DNA from: Ceratodon purpureus
Lineage: Eukaryota; Streptophyta; Bryopsida; Pseudoditrichales; Ditrichaceae
Direction: 5' to 3'
Assembly (NCBI GenBank): GCA_014871385.1
Contig: CM026422.1
Location: 21,941,014-22,005,013, forward strand
Length of the DNA stretch: 64,000 nt
The notes below the pieces were generated by a model. The model did no database searches. It was not told the DNA's origin and saw nothing but the letters and a program-made list of their open reading frames with translations. Position numbers and translations under genes: made by a program. Shown here one piece after another: positions 33,992 to 46,000 of this stretch. How positions within the stretch are numbered: position 1 is the stretch's first letter; each line of letters begins with the position of its first letter.

Positions 33992-36779
33992 GCCTTCTTG
34001 CTATCTAGAAGGAATTTAGCATTCAATAACTCTCTATTCTATCTTCATCACTATCATGCTATGGTCCTTGCTATAACAGACATTCACCAAGCTCATGATC
34101 TACTAACTCTTTACTTTCTCACAAATAATTTAATGCCTATTAGAGGACGTACTTAAAATCAATAACTCAAATAATTAAGGCAATTAGAGGTATCTTATAT
34201 CCTTGAGCCAATCATTTCATCACTCTTAAAATAGCCTTCTCTGGCCTCTGAGGCTATGGTCCTACAAATTATCCATTATCTACTTGTTTTATCATACTAT
34301 AGCCTTACTTCTCTCATATATAAGACTATAGCAATGACAACAAACTCAAAACTCCTAAACACACTCCAAAATTTAATTGTAAATTAAGATTATATATTTA
34401 TAAACTCAAAAAATGTATATATATGTAAGTAGAGTCAGTATACTAAAATAATTATGGGTGGAGAAAAAAGGTGATAGCATCTCTTAAGTAATCTTCCTAA
34501 TTTTTTACTAATATGTCTTTTAGTTCAAAATGAATTCACTAGCGGCTATGAATCCCCAACTACCTTTTTTCCCTTGTCTAACCTTGTTTCCATTCTGACC
34601 AATGAATTTTTAGCTTGTAAAGACTGTAATCTATTTTATTTGATTTTAACCTAATCTGAATGGATCAAAAATGAAAAAGAACATATTAATTCAAAATTTT
34701 AATATGAGATGGATGTACAAGTAGCCAAATATCATTATAAATGATTTAATTTATCTTCAATTTTCTATTAATGAAATTTCCCAAATGTGATTATTTTGAA
34801 AGAATAAGGTTGGCCTTCCAAAATATGAATTTTTTGGTTTTTGGTTTTTAGCAAAAAAATCACTAAAAATTACGTCAAATAACTTAGAACTAAGAAGATT
34901 TTACGAATAATAATCTATTCTATTATTTTTGTTTATATAGTTTTCTATTTTTTTCTATTTTCTATTTTTAGAATGATTTTTGGGCAAACTTATTGTATTA
35001 CTATGGTAACCATTTACACAGCTCTAGAGCATCATATTGGAAATGAGTAATATTTTGTAAGATCCCATCAAGCGACACAATTTTTAGATACAACATATAT
35101 TCTTGACAAATCGTCAAGGTTGAGAGCAAGAAGGTCCTAAAACCAAGTCTAGGTGCACCTTGAACCAAACCCTAAATCAAATCTACCACTCTTAAAAATA
35201 TTAGATCACATATTTATGTACATTTTGAATTGGTTTTAGGCACCTCCTGCGAACTGGGTGAAAGGTTCCTCGTGCTTTTGGGTCATTGCCTTAACTTAAC
35301 TCAAGCTCGCATCCCATTGCGAGGAACAGAGAAACAGAAGCTTTGCCTGACCAGAACAGAACTTTGGACCAGAGCAGACACGTGTTTAATTTACATCTTT
35401 TTGATGATGGCTGTAATGATGTACACCTTCCCGAATCTGACTAGTGTGGACTAGGGACCAACAATAGTTGTTAATAGCCTTGAAGAAGTTGGATTTGTTA
35501 CGGCAAGCATCTAGCTTGGTTGATGAATGGAAATATGGTATATTTTGTTGTCTAAAGCTCACAAGATTGCGCACAAGTTATTCACCGTGGGGTCATAGAC
35601 TACGCAAAAAAAAACCAATATATCAGTGGGAGACATAACATAACAGCTTGGTGTTGTTTAACGAATCAAGCTCTGGAAGCCGGCCGCTTCTACTCATCAC
35701 CTGGGCATGAAATGGAATGCAAAAGAAAAAATTCAAGTCTCGAGGACTCAGGAGGTTGCAACTATGCCCATGCATGTGTCCAGTCTCCAAGATCACGCAG
35801 AATGAATGATCAAGGCACATCTCTGCTTTGATTTAAATATCATGATTCTTGTGAAGAATATTGTACGGAGAGTAGAGCCCTTCTTGTATAATTGTAGAAT
35901 ACTTCACCAGGATTAGTCATTCTCCGGTGAAGTTTGAAGTTTGAACCATGTGAGTCCCCATGATTGTTAAGGCTAGATTGTGGGTACTCTTTTTCCGTAG
36001 AATATTGTGTGTATTCGTGTGACTGCGGATGCTGGATGATGGCTCTCGATTTTCAGATGCCACTATTCATAATGATGGGTGGTAACTTCCTTCAGGGTTC
36101 CATTAGTTTATCTGAGCCACTCAAAGATCTCAACTTTCTACAATGATTATTCCCACAACATCCACAAACAAAGGGATCTAGGTGTTTGATGTCAGTCACA
36201 GGAAAGTAGAACTACCTATTTCAGGCCCATGAAGAGATTTTCACACTTACCCATTGAAATGAGGTTTCACTTTTTTTTTTTTTTTTTTTTCATAGATAAA
36301 ATTAAATAACATAAGTATAGGAAATGATAATAAAATATGAAGGAAATTTTAAATTTGTATTTTAAACATAATATGTACTTGAGTTACCTGCAAAGTATCT
36401 TAAATCTTGAATTTGTAACATCTAAATTAAAAATCACAGGGCTGTTAATGACATTAGTAGGGCTAAATGTAAACTATACATAGAACACACATAATAGATT
36501 CAATTTAATCTTTTAGAATTCTAAAACAGAGATTTTGTCTTGGTTTTACTAAACACCAAATTAAGTCACAAGTTCCTTGTTTTGTGGTGTTAGTAGTAGG
36601 TCGTGATGTTAATAATAGTGTTACGAACATTGGCTTGGCTGATGGGAAAGACTAGCAAACGCCATTCTCTAGTTTGATTTTTAAAGAATAAACCTTGATC
36701 TTTGAAACAATATGGATTTGAAGGATTTTAGAACTTGTACCATAGTAAAGATGGCAACCATCACTATTTTATTTTATTT
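33992..36779. other. AT-rich intergenic, no gene seen
   Basis: No supported gene. A poly(T) run of about 20 lies at 36272-36291. Short ORFs at 35230-36146 on both strands have no motifs. Confidence 0.45.
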
Positions 36780-37330
36780 TTAGAAAGTTTGTGCCATTGG
36801 TGGTGACTTTTATTTTTTTAGAAAGTGTGTGCCGTTGGTGGTAACTGATATCTCTACAATGCAATTGACACCACCACAATGCACCTGGCACCACCACAAT
36901 GCACCTCACACATCCACCATAAAATAACTGACACCTCTATAATACAAGTGACACCTCCCTGAAATAACCGACAGATCTATAAGACAATTGGCACCTTTGT
37001 TTTGGAAAAGTTTGTGCCATTGGCGACAACCGACACCTCCATAATACAACTGACACCTCCATGACACCTCCACAATACAACTGATAGCTCCATGACACCT
37101 CTATAATACAACTGACACCTCCATAAAACAACCGGCACCTCTATAATACAACTGACACTTTTGTTTTTGGAAAGTTTGTGCCATTGGTGGCAACTCACAC
37201 CTTCATAATACAACTGACACCTCTATAATACAACTGACACCACTATGACACCTCTATAATACAACTGACACCACTATGACATCTCTATAATACAACTGGA
37301 CATTTCTATAAACGACTGACACCTTTGTAA
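36780..37330. repeat. Composite minisatellite (~20-bp unit with longer spacer repeat)
   Basis: A ~20-bp unit ACACCTCTATAATACAACTG and variants recur more than a dozen times. The array is interrupted by a longer recurring block, GAAAGTTTGTGCCATTGGTG, seen near 36783, 36820, 37008 and 37165. The two levels form a higher-order arrangement. The minus-strand ORFs that read Tyr/Gly/Val repeats across it are artefacts. Confidence 0.85.
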
Positions 37331-37571
37331 AAAACTCCATGAGTTTATTTCACAAGATTACTCTGCAGTTACACTAAATTATAATTTTTAAAAAAAATGA
37401 AAAAAGAGATAAAAAGGCCAATTTCCTTTTCCAAATAATTCTATTTATTACATAGTTCCAAAGATGAAGTCATTAGACTTTTAAGATTGAGCCTAATTTG
37501 ATCCAAACAAGTCATAAGTATTGACTAAGATGGCTCATAGTAATTGGTGGATATACCTAATGCAGGTTACT

Positions 37572-37767
37572 CCATGAAGAGACTTGAAGTAGATAGTATG
37601 AGGATGATTCTGCACTGTTATGTAGGGACAAGGATTAGGATTGGGAGACTATGATTAACCCTTTAGTGCCCATGAAGAGACTTGAAATAGATAGTATGAG
37701 GATGATTCTGCACTGTTATGTAGGGACAAGAATTGAGATTGGGAGGCTATGATTAACCCTTTAGTGC
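37572..37767. repeat. Tandem duplication of a 98-bp unit
   Basis: Two adjacent copies (37572-37669 and 37670-37767) begin CCATGAAGAGACTTGAA and end CCCTTTAGTGCC. They differ at only a few positions, so the duplication is recent. Confidence 0.9.
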
Positions 37768-37834
37768 CCAGGTAACCACTAAGTGGTCACTAGATCACTA
37801 GAGAATGAAATGACGCAAAATCTGTGAACTAAGA

Positions 37835-37914
37835 TTTTTTATTTTTTTATTTTTTTGGGAGCAATAAAAGAGGATTTATTGCAAGGAAACAGAGTACAAG
37901 GCCTTATTGGACGA
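37835..37914 (-). mobile_element. 80-bp retroposon fragment with poly(A) tail
   Basis: The near-duplicate flanks CTGTGAACTAAGA (37822-37834) and CTGTGAACTGAGA (37915-37927) bracket a T-rich tract followed by GAGCAATAAAAGAGGATTTA and TTGCAAGGAAACAGAGTACA. The sequence aligns with the 3' ends of the inserts at 33776 and 51089. It is probably the 3' stub of the same LINE/SINE family. It sits inside a ~50-bp direct duplication (37785-37831 and 37927-37977). Confidence 0.7.
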
Positions 37915-37977
37915 CTGTGAACTGAGACTAAGTGGTCATTAGATCACTAGAGAATGAAATGACGCAAAATCTGTGAA

Positions 37978-39774
37978 CCATCTCAGTTCAGCTTTTGAAG
38001 TTTAGATGTGTAACTTTTCATTTTGTAAATGATGCAATTTTTTTTTGAAATATGAGTTTCTTAGCTATTCAAATACCTATTTTCATAACACCAAAATAGT
38101 TCAAATACCTCAAAATACAACAAATACTTACGAATACAACACATGTACTAAGTACCGAACATCTTCAGTTTTAATAGTGAAAATTTAACCCAAATTCTAT
38201 TTAACCTTGAAGTCACACACCTCCAAAAACCTCAATTTTGAATGTGCATTATACAAATCAAAGACATATCATAATCTTCCAATCCAACGGTCCGATCTTA
38301 CCAAGATATAAACGACACTTGTTTCATTAAGCTATGCTTCCATTCATACGGTTGGATACTATTAATAATATCACTAATTCCATCATAGAGAATTTTAAAG
38401 ATACAGCAACCAAAAATCGGTGATTTTTCCAGAACCACCGTTGGCACTATTGTAACTGACACGGTAGTGGATGACAAACCCAACATTCCACTCTGAAAAT
38501 ACATCTCACCAATGCCTCCTATCCAAGTTGCACTTCTTTGAATTTCTTGGCTGGAACTCTACGTTCCTTGTTAGGTCACCTTCCAATTTTTGCGCACTGC
38601 CCATGGTGCATTCACCATCGACCGAGTTTACTTTCTTGAGCTCCATTGCGCTTTGATCAACTACAACAACGTCAGGACCATTGACCAATTTGAAGCTTTT
38701 ACTTGGTGAAGCGTGTGGGCTCACCCGATTCCCTTGCTCCCCCAACAGCATCCATGGGGCCAGACACCCCATTCGCAAGCAAATCTTAATGATTTCTGTA
38801 AATGCTTAACAGTAACTACAAACTGTCTCAATAAATATAGCCCGGCACACTATCCCACCCCTGCTAACTAGAACTGCAATGATAGAATTTGAGGTCACTC
38901 CTCGAGGCTTTGTCAACAAGCCCATGTGTTTGATGTTAGCTCTGCAACCATTCATTTCCACAAGCTAGTCAACAAGCAAATGTGTCTGCAAATCACTAGC
39001 ATTATCTTCAAGAAAACTCCCTCTCACTACGAACTAAGAATAACCATACTACAAATGATTAGAAAACCTTCACACAAGAGCTTCGTCACAACCCTGCCCA
39101 CCCATGCTACAAGCATGATTCCCTCCCCAAAGAAACAAAACAAACCCACTCAACCAGCCTATGAGAACTCCAACAAAAACACAAACTCCTACTTTTCACC
39201 TCCACAAATTATCACAACAAAACCCAACAGCTGACATCCTGACCGCAACCCCAAACCACCATCATCACTCCTCAACACAAATCACCAAATCAAACACAAA
39301 CACACTAGAGACCAACTCATCCCACTCATCACCACCTTGAGAAGATACCCTTCTTCCCAAAAAAGAACAAAATCTGCACTAAATTCCTAGCCCCCCTACA
39401 CATCGAAAAAAACAGAAAAATACCAGAAAAAAACCAGAAAAAAACCAGGAAAGATTAAAAAAAACCAGTTTAACTAAGAACTCACCCAGACATGATCATG
39501 CCTATGAGACACCATCGATCATGCTCCCCAGCCCCTTGCCCTCTCATAATTATCATTCAAAAAGCCATCTCATAATTATCATCCCTCACCAACTGACGCC
39601 CAAACCATATAAATTAGCTATAAACTCACCTTAACTTCACACTCACCTCTTCACAACACAAACAATGCCCTCACTTACTCACTTAACTAAACATATCAAA
39701 ACTCAATCTGAAAAAAGAAGAAAAAATGAGCAAAAAAAACTGCACTCATTCACTCACTCCTACTCCACAAAAAT
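37978..39774. other. Intergenic, no supported gene
   Basis: A minus-strand frame at 38506-38778 stays open for 90 codons but has no motif, splice partner or homology that I recognise. The rest is A/C-rich on the plus strand without features. Confidence 0.4.
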
Positions 39775-39885
39775 GACAAAAATGATCACAAAAATGATAA
39801 CAAAAATGATAACAAAAATGATAACAAAAATGGTAACAAAAATGATAACAAAAATGATGATAAAAATGATGATAAAAATAAGAAT
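39775..39885. repeat. 12-bp minisatellite (GATAACAAAAAT)
   Basis: About nine units of GATAACAAAAAT with minor variation. The plus-strand ORF reading MITKMITK through it is an artefact of the repeat. Confidence 0.9.
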
Positions 39886-39934
39886 GAATAAGAATAAGAG
39901 TACATCGACACGAACTACAGTAGTTAGAAGGTGA

Positions 39935-42900
39935 GGTTAGAAGGTGAAGTTAGGGAGAGGGAGCAACTGTTATGGTCGGCATTAATCACATATTTTGCCT
40001 ACAATTTAAGGTGATGAAATGATGATCGAGCCATGTGGAGTTACTAGTGTGGACTGTGTCGTAGAGCGGTGGCAATGGTAATGGTAATGGTAATGGTCTC
40101 GTCGTCTCATCCTCCTCATCACCCGAGTGAGTCTGCATGAGAAAGGCAAAAGGCACACAAGAGAGAGAGAACCCTTCAAAACAGGAACTTATGTAACTTG
40201 CTCTCTTCACAAAGGCACTTACTTGTATGTGTATGTGTATGTCTGTCTGTGTCTGTGTCTGTGTCTGTCTGTGTGTGTGTGTGTTTGTGTGAAGGATTAA
40301 GTTGGTTTTGTGTCAAGCTGGTGCCTTGGGGAGGGAGTTTGGCATGCATGGTGCCAGTGAAGAGGTAGCTTTGATCAGTCTTGTGTGGTATGTGAGAGGA
40401 CTGGGGTATTTAAAGGTTAGGCAAGGTGTTGTTCTGTGTTGTGTTTTGCAGGTTCTGTGAAGGGGAACAAGACGGTGAGCACCTTGGATCATGATGACTG
40501 TGTTGCTGGTTTGTTGGTTTGTTTCGGTTTTGGTTATGTTGTGTTTGGGTTGGGTTGGGTTGTGTTGCTGGGGTTTCATGCCTTGGTCGGACAGGATTGT
40601 GTTATGGTTTGCAGGTGTGGTGAGGTGAGCATGTGTATGTGTGTCTGTGGAGAGAGAGAGAGAGATGGAGTTGCAACCAGGAGGCGTTTGAGTTTCTGAT
40701 CAATTCTGGGCTGTGGTATGTGAGTTGCAGGTGTGGTTGCAGGTGTGGAGAGAGTCGTTTCGCTAGGCAGTGCGTTGAAGTGAAGGGGGTTATCTGTTAT
40801 CTCCGGGTAAGTCTCGGGTTCGCATTAGAACCAGGCGATGTGTGGCAGTGTTGTCTGTTTGCCGTTTCGGAGGTTGGGTGTCTGTGCGAGTGAATGAATG
40901 AATGCGATGGCGTTTGATGTTCAGTTGCATGGTCTTTTGTGTCGGTGTATGTGTGTATGTGTGTGTGTGTGTGTCTGGGTGGTTCGTTTCAGATATGAGG
41001 ATTTCGTTAGAGCCCATGTGTGTGTGGGGACAGTGTCGCTAGGCGGGGTTTCCAAGACTCCTGCAGGAATTCCGTGCGCTGTAGAGCTCGTTTGGTTTCG
41101 TCATGTGCCTGTTTCGGATTTCGCCTCCCTAGTTGAGAGAGAGAGAGAGAGAGTTCGGCGGGAGACTCGGCTTTGTCTTTTGGAGTTATGTGGTTTTAGA
41201 ATCTCTTGCAGGAGAAGGCTCTAGAGCGAATTGTATTACAGTGTATGACCTTCCTCTCTTGATCGTGGAAGAAGGGGTTCTATTTTGGGTTGTGGGTATT
41301 GGTGCGACGCAGAGGTGGAGGCTTTTCTTCTGCTCGTGGTGAGTATCTTAGACAGGATTTAAAGCAGTGATCGATAAACGTCAGTAGGTGAAGGGGCGTC
41401 TCCTGGAGTATTAGGGTCGGCTTCTTTTTCTTCCAAGGGTTAATCCTATCACTGCAATGTGAGAAAAGGGCTTGCAAGGCACTGACAGTGATGCTGCACA
41501 TGGGTTCATCGAACATGTGTAGGGTCCCTCGCCTGCGAAGACGTATTCCCTACTTAACAAGTACGGCAGAGAAGATGTGATCTCACTGCCCGTCGATTTT
41601 TTTTTTTACTTACTTTTTTTCGATTTCAATCCCGGTGTTGAAGCAGTTTACTTACTTTCGCCTCATTCGATGCCCGGTGTTGAAGCAGTTTTCGCGTGAG
41701 TTTCGCGGTGACGTAAACGCCTCTGATCTAGCAAGCAACTCAGGTGCTGTTGAGAGAAAGCTCACATCACCCACGTTGGCTCTATTTCCCATCACTGTCC
41801 TTTCCTTCACGTTTCATTGCATTCCGCCGTACGACTGTAGACTATGGATGGACGTCTCATCTCCTCCAGATTCTCGTAGCTCGAGCTTGCAGTAGATGAT
41901 TCGGATGTCAGCCAAGATCTAGGTGATTGTCACTTTCGCTTTAGAGCCTCAAGACCAGCCAGTATCTGTATGAGTATCTGATCGTTGGGGTTTAGGGTAT
42001 GTTTTTAGCCATCGCAGCTTACATAGCTTTCATGCTAGTTTAATGCGTTTTTCATCTTCTGGGCAGGGTACAAGTCTGGAATATCACATTTGTGATAATT
42101 CCGCTTCATGTAAAGTCTCTTGAAATCCCTTCCCTGGCCTGATTGCTGCTATTCAGTGCTTGCTCTTGTGTGTAGGAAGTATATGGTTGGGTGTTTTATC
42201 TCTGTGAAGTTTATAAGCAACGCTGTTGTGTGCATTGTGGTAGTCTCTGCATGTAGACAGTGTCTGTAGGCATTCTGAGGAGTTGATTTTTATTATTTAT
42301 ATTCCGTGTTGGGGTGAAGCGGATTTGAGTTCTGTTTTGAGTGTGTTGGCGATGAAGGGAGGGATTGGTGGTGCTGGGTGTTTTGATTCACCTAGAATTT
42401 GCATTTTTTGGGTTTTCGCGCGGTGTAGGTTGGGTGGTTGCGAGGGGATTCGCGGTGATGGTTGGATGTGCGTAGATTGAGAGTCTTGTTTTTGGTGCTT
42501 AGGGAGGTGTAGGTGCTGCAACCGAGGCTTTTCGGGCGTGTGAAGCTTTCAAAGCCAGGGCGAGCAGAAGTTACAGTACTCGTTTTCGTTTTTAGAGCAT
42601 AGGTTTTGGCATTAATCTCTTTTACTTCTCTTGGTGTTTGCTCTTGGTCGTCCTCAATCTTATGTTTTCTTGTTCTGTCGTTTTCGTACTCTGCCTCCCC
42701 TCATTTCTTTGGTTCTTGTGGAATTTCATCTCTGTAAGCTTGCTGGACAGTGTAGGGCTTGTGCTTGCTTTGCAGGATTGAGAATTATGTTATTCTGCCT
42801 GCATTTGGAAAAGGGTCTCGAGGGAATTTCAGTCTGTATATCGAGAATAAGATTTTCAGTTCACTGCCTTGTCACCTCAGGGCACTGCATTTGAGGTTCT

Positions 42901-43023
42901 TTTACCTTGACTAGATTGAAACTAACAGCCCATGCGTGTGCGGTGCATGACAGTCAATTGTGCAAACGGATCTGCAGTTGGTGAATTGATATCAAGGGAG
43001 GATGCAACTCCAGTGATCCAGCA
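39935..43023. other. Microsatellite-rich region and leader of the JmjC gene
   Basis: Contains an ATGGTA repeat (about 40072-40099), TG/TGTC-rich tracts (40226-40292, 40946-40977) and GA tracts (40650-40666, 41130-41154). A 19-bp block, CCCGGTGTTGAAGCAGTTT, occurs twice (near 41631 and 41671). The downstream part is probably the promoter and a spliced 5' UTR of the gene at 43024; a candidate acceptor TTGCTTTGCAG lies near 42777. No separate gene is supported. Confidence 0.4.
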
Positions 43024-46000
43024 ATGGCGGAAAACACCAAAAGCCCCGAGGTGCTCCAAGCGCAAAAGAATCCAGATCAACCAGGTGATACTCGTTGTAC
43101 CAGAAATGACGGCAAAGTTTGGCGGTGTAAGAAGCCTAGGGTGGAAGGCAATCGGTTCTGTGAGAGTCATGTGAAGTCGGTAAACGGTGGTGCCTCGAAA
43201 ACACCGAAGAGGCGACATTCGACGTCTGATGTTGCACCACCAGAGAAAAAACCTCGCAGAAGTAGCGTGTTGGGTACCGATGGAGCGCATGGTGAGTCTG
43301 ATGATTCTCAGGAACGTTCTCTTGACGGTAAAGCTGGGGGCGAAGATGCATCATTGAGAATGCGAAGGCGGGTGGTTAATCCTCTCAGCAAGGATGGTGT
43401 TGTCCCTAGTCGCCGCAAAACGATGTCCGGGGAAATTACCATTAGTGAGACTAAGGAGAAGATTATGCACCTCAACGGTAACAGAAAGGAAATCTCTCGA
43501 AAATCTGACAAGAAGGAAGCTGAAAGAAGCAGTGAGAAGAAACCACTGAAGGTTTATAAGAAGGAAATGAATGTTAATGGCAAAGGCAGCAACGGACACT
43601 CTTCTCAGACAATTGTCAAGAAGGAAGACAAGCCATATGTTGAAAGCTCAAGCGACGTAAATTCAGACGACAGTTTGGAGAAACAAGTGACCAGAGGCCG
43701 GCGCCCAAAGGAGGTAAGGGGCCTTCAGCTTACACTAATTTTTAGCGCTTCCTAGTTGTTTGATTTACGTTTTTAAAAAAAAAAAAATTGGTGCAACAGC
43801 TGCTTATTGCGTGGTGCTTGTGGTGATAGAGCAATAAATGGAGGACTGTAGAGAAAGAGGAGAATCGGAATGGAAGGAGCCGAATGTGTCATCAGTGTCA
43901 AAGAAATGACAAGGATCGTGTAGTATTTTGCACGAAGTGCGATTCCAAGCGATACTGTGCTCCCTGTATTAAGGCTTGGTATGTTGTAACTAAGACATAT
44001 TTCCTCGCTGTAGGATTATTTATTCATTTATTTTTAACATCTTGCTGAAGACATGGACAATATGGCTCATGACTGAGGCGTTCGTTTTTTGAAAATTACA
44101 CAGGTACCCACGTTTGACCGAAGCCGACGTCGCTAACGAGTGTCCTTTTTGCAAAGGGAATTGCAACTGCAAGGCTTGCCTCCGAACCAGTGGGCCACAG
44201 CGGGTGAGTTCCTAGGCCAGCTAAGTTCATCAATAAGAAGCATTTCACTGCGTTCAGACTTTGAAATAATATTGTTCTGTGGTTGTATATTGGCAGCCGA
44301 TTGTTGAAAAATCCAAAGCAGAGAAGACCGAGTGTTTCAAGTACATACTTTCTGAAATACTCCCTGTCCTCAAGCAAATTGAGCAAGAGCAGAATGAGGA
44401 GTTGGAAATTGAGCGTAAGATTCAAGGTAATCTCAACTCCATCAATTGTGGTAGTTTCTGCCCTTTTATGACTATACTTAATGTGAGGGCTCATGCATCG
44501 TGTGCAAGAAGTGATGAGTTGCGATTTCGTGTGCAGGAAAAGAGGACGTCAAAATTGAGACTGCAAACGTGTCAATGGATGAGCGGATTTACTGGTAATG
44601 TAGATTGAGTAGAGTGTCTATTTGTCGTATGTTATTAGAAGAATTCAGGTGCATGTTTTTGATATCTAGCAGTTTAATTCCGTGTTATTGCACATTGTTT
44701 GGCTTTTTCATGGCCCTAGCGAAACTGTTCATTAGTTCGGTCCAACAATCAGTATATTTTTTGGTGGATTTATTTGTGCTGAATGTTTTTATGATAGTAA
44801 CATTTAGTCTTGCACGTTTTTTCAGTGACAATTGCAGTACATCCATAGTGGACTACTTTCGAAGCTGTGATGGCGGCAGTCCTTGTGATGGCGGCAGTCC
44901 TCCTTGTGAGTGCACTTATGATCTGTGCTTAACCTGCTGTCGCGAGCTTCGTGCGGGGCTGCAACCAGGCGGAGACCAGGCCGAGTCTGCTCAAGAGCAC
45001 TCTGAAGCAAAGTTGACGAACGATGATATGCTGGAGGAGGAGGAAGATCTTCCTGGAGACTCTGTGAAGCACAGCCCGGACGACGACGAAGATATGCAGG
45101 ATGATGAAACAAATGGAAAATTAGCCGATGCATCAGAGAATCCGGCAAGCGATGAGTTACCTGATGCTGTTGAGGCTGAGACGATTACTAAGTTGCCTGC
45201 GGGGAGTCCCATAAAGGAAAGTGAAGTAGTAGCATCAGAGAAAACTTCAATTGAAGAGGCTATGAAGATTTTGGGAGATGTTAATGCTTCAAAAGAGCCT
45301 TCATCAACAGAACCCAGTGAGCCGGAATCGATGCAGACAGAGGCGAAAGGGCCGAAGCTTGAGAAAGAAGCAGATCTAAGCATCGCAGCGGATTCCAAAT
45401 CAACTATTCTAGAATCCAACGGTAGCAATCATATAACAAGTGAGTCAACTCAAGAGGGTGCGGAGGTGAAGAAAGAGACCACCGAGTCGAAAGTTGAGAA
45501 AGAAGTTCCAGCAGAGCTGACTGAGCCAAGCACTTCATTGAATCCTAAAGCAGAGGAAGCAGTGAGCAAGGAAACAGCAGTTGTACCTGCACAACAAGGT
45601 GTTGCAGGGGAGGTAAATGGGGAACTAGCTTTACTTCCGATGTGGACTCCAGACAAAAACGGTAATATTCCTTGTCCTCCGAAAATGCGGGGGGGCTGTG
45701 GATGTCACACCCTTAGGCTGAAGTCGCTGTTTGAGCACAATTGGGTTTCCCAGTTGGTCAGGGAAGTCGAAGAGCAGCTCAAGGATTACAGAGAGGCAGA
45801 GAAAGAGGACAAATCATGCTCTAAATGCGTGAGTGGCGCTGAGAACGGTAATGTACGATTGGCCGCTCATCGAGCAGATGATAGTGAGAACTATCTTTAC
45901 TGTCCAACTTTGCAGGAGACTGAGAAAGAGGGCATGTCACATTTTCAGAAGCACTGGAGACATGGGCAGCCTGTTATCGTGCGGAAAGTGTTGGAGGGTG

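Noticed and set aside
36937..37213. Overlapping minus-strand ORFs with repeated Tyr/Gly/Val residues
   Set aside because: They arise from the 20-bp minisatellite and have no coding features.
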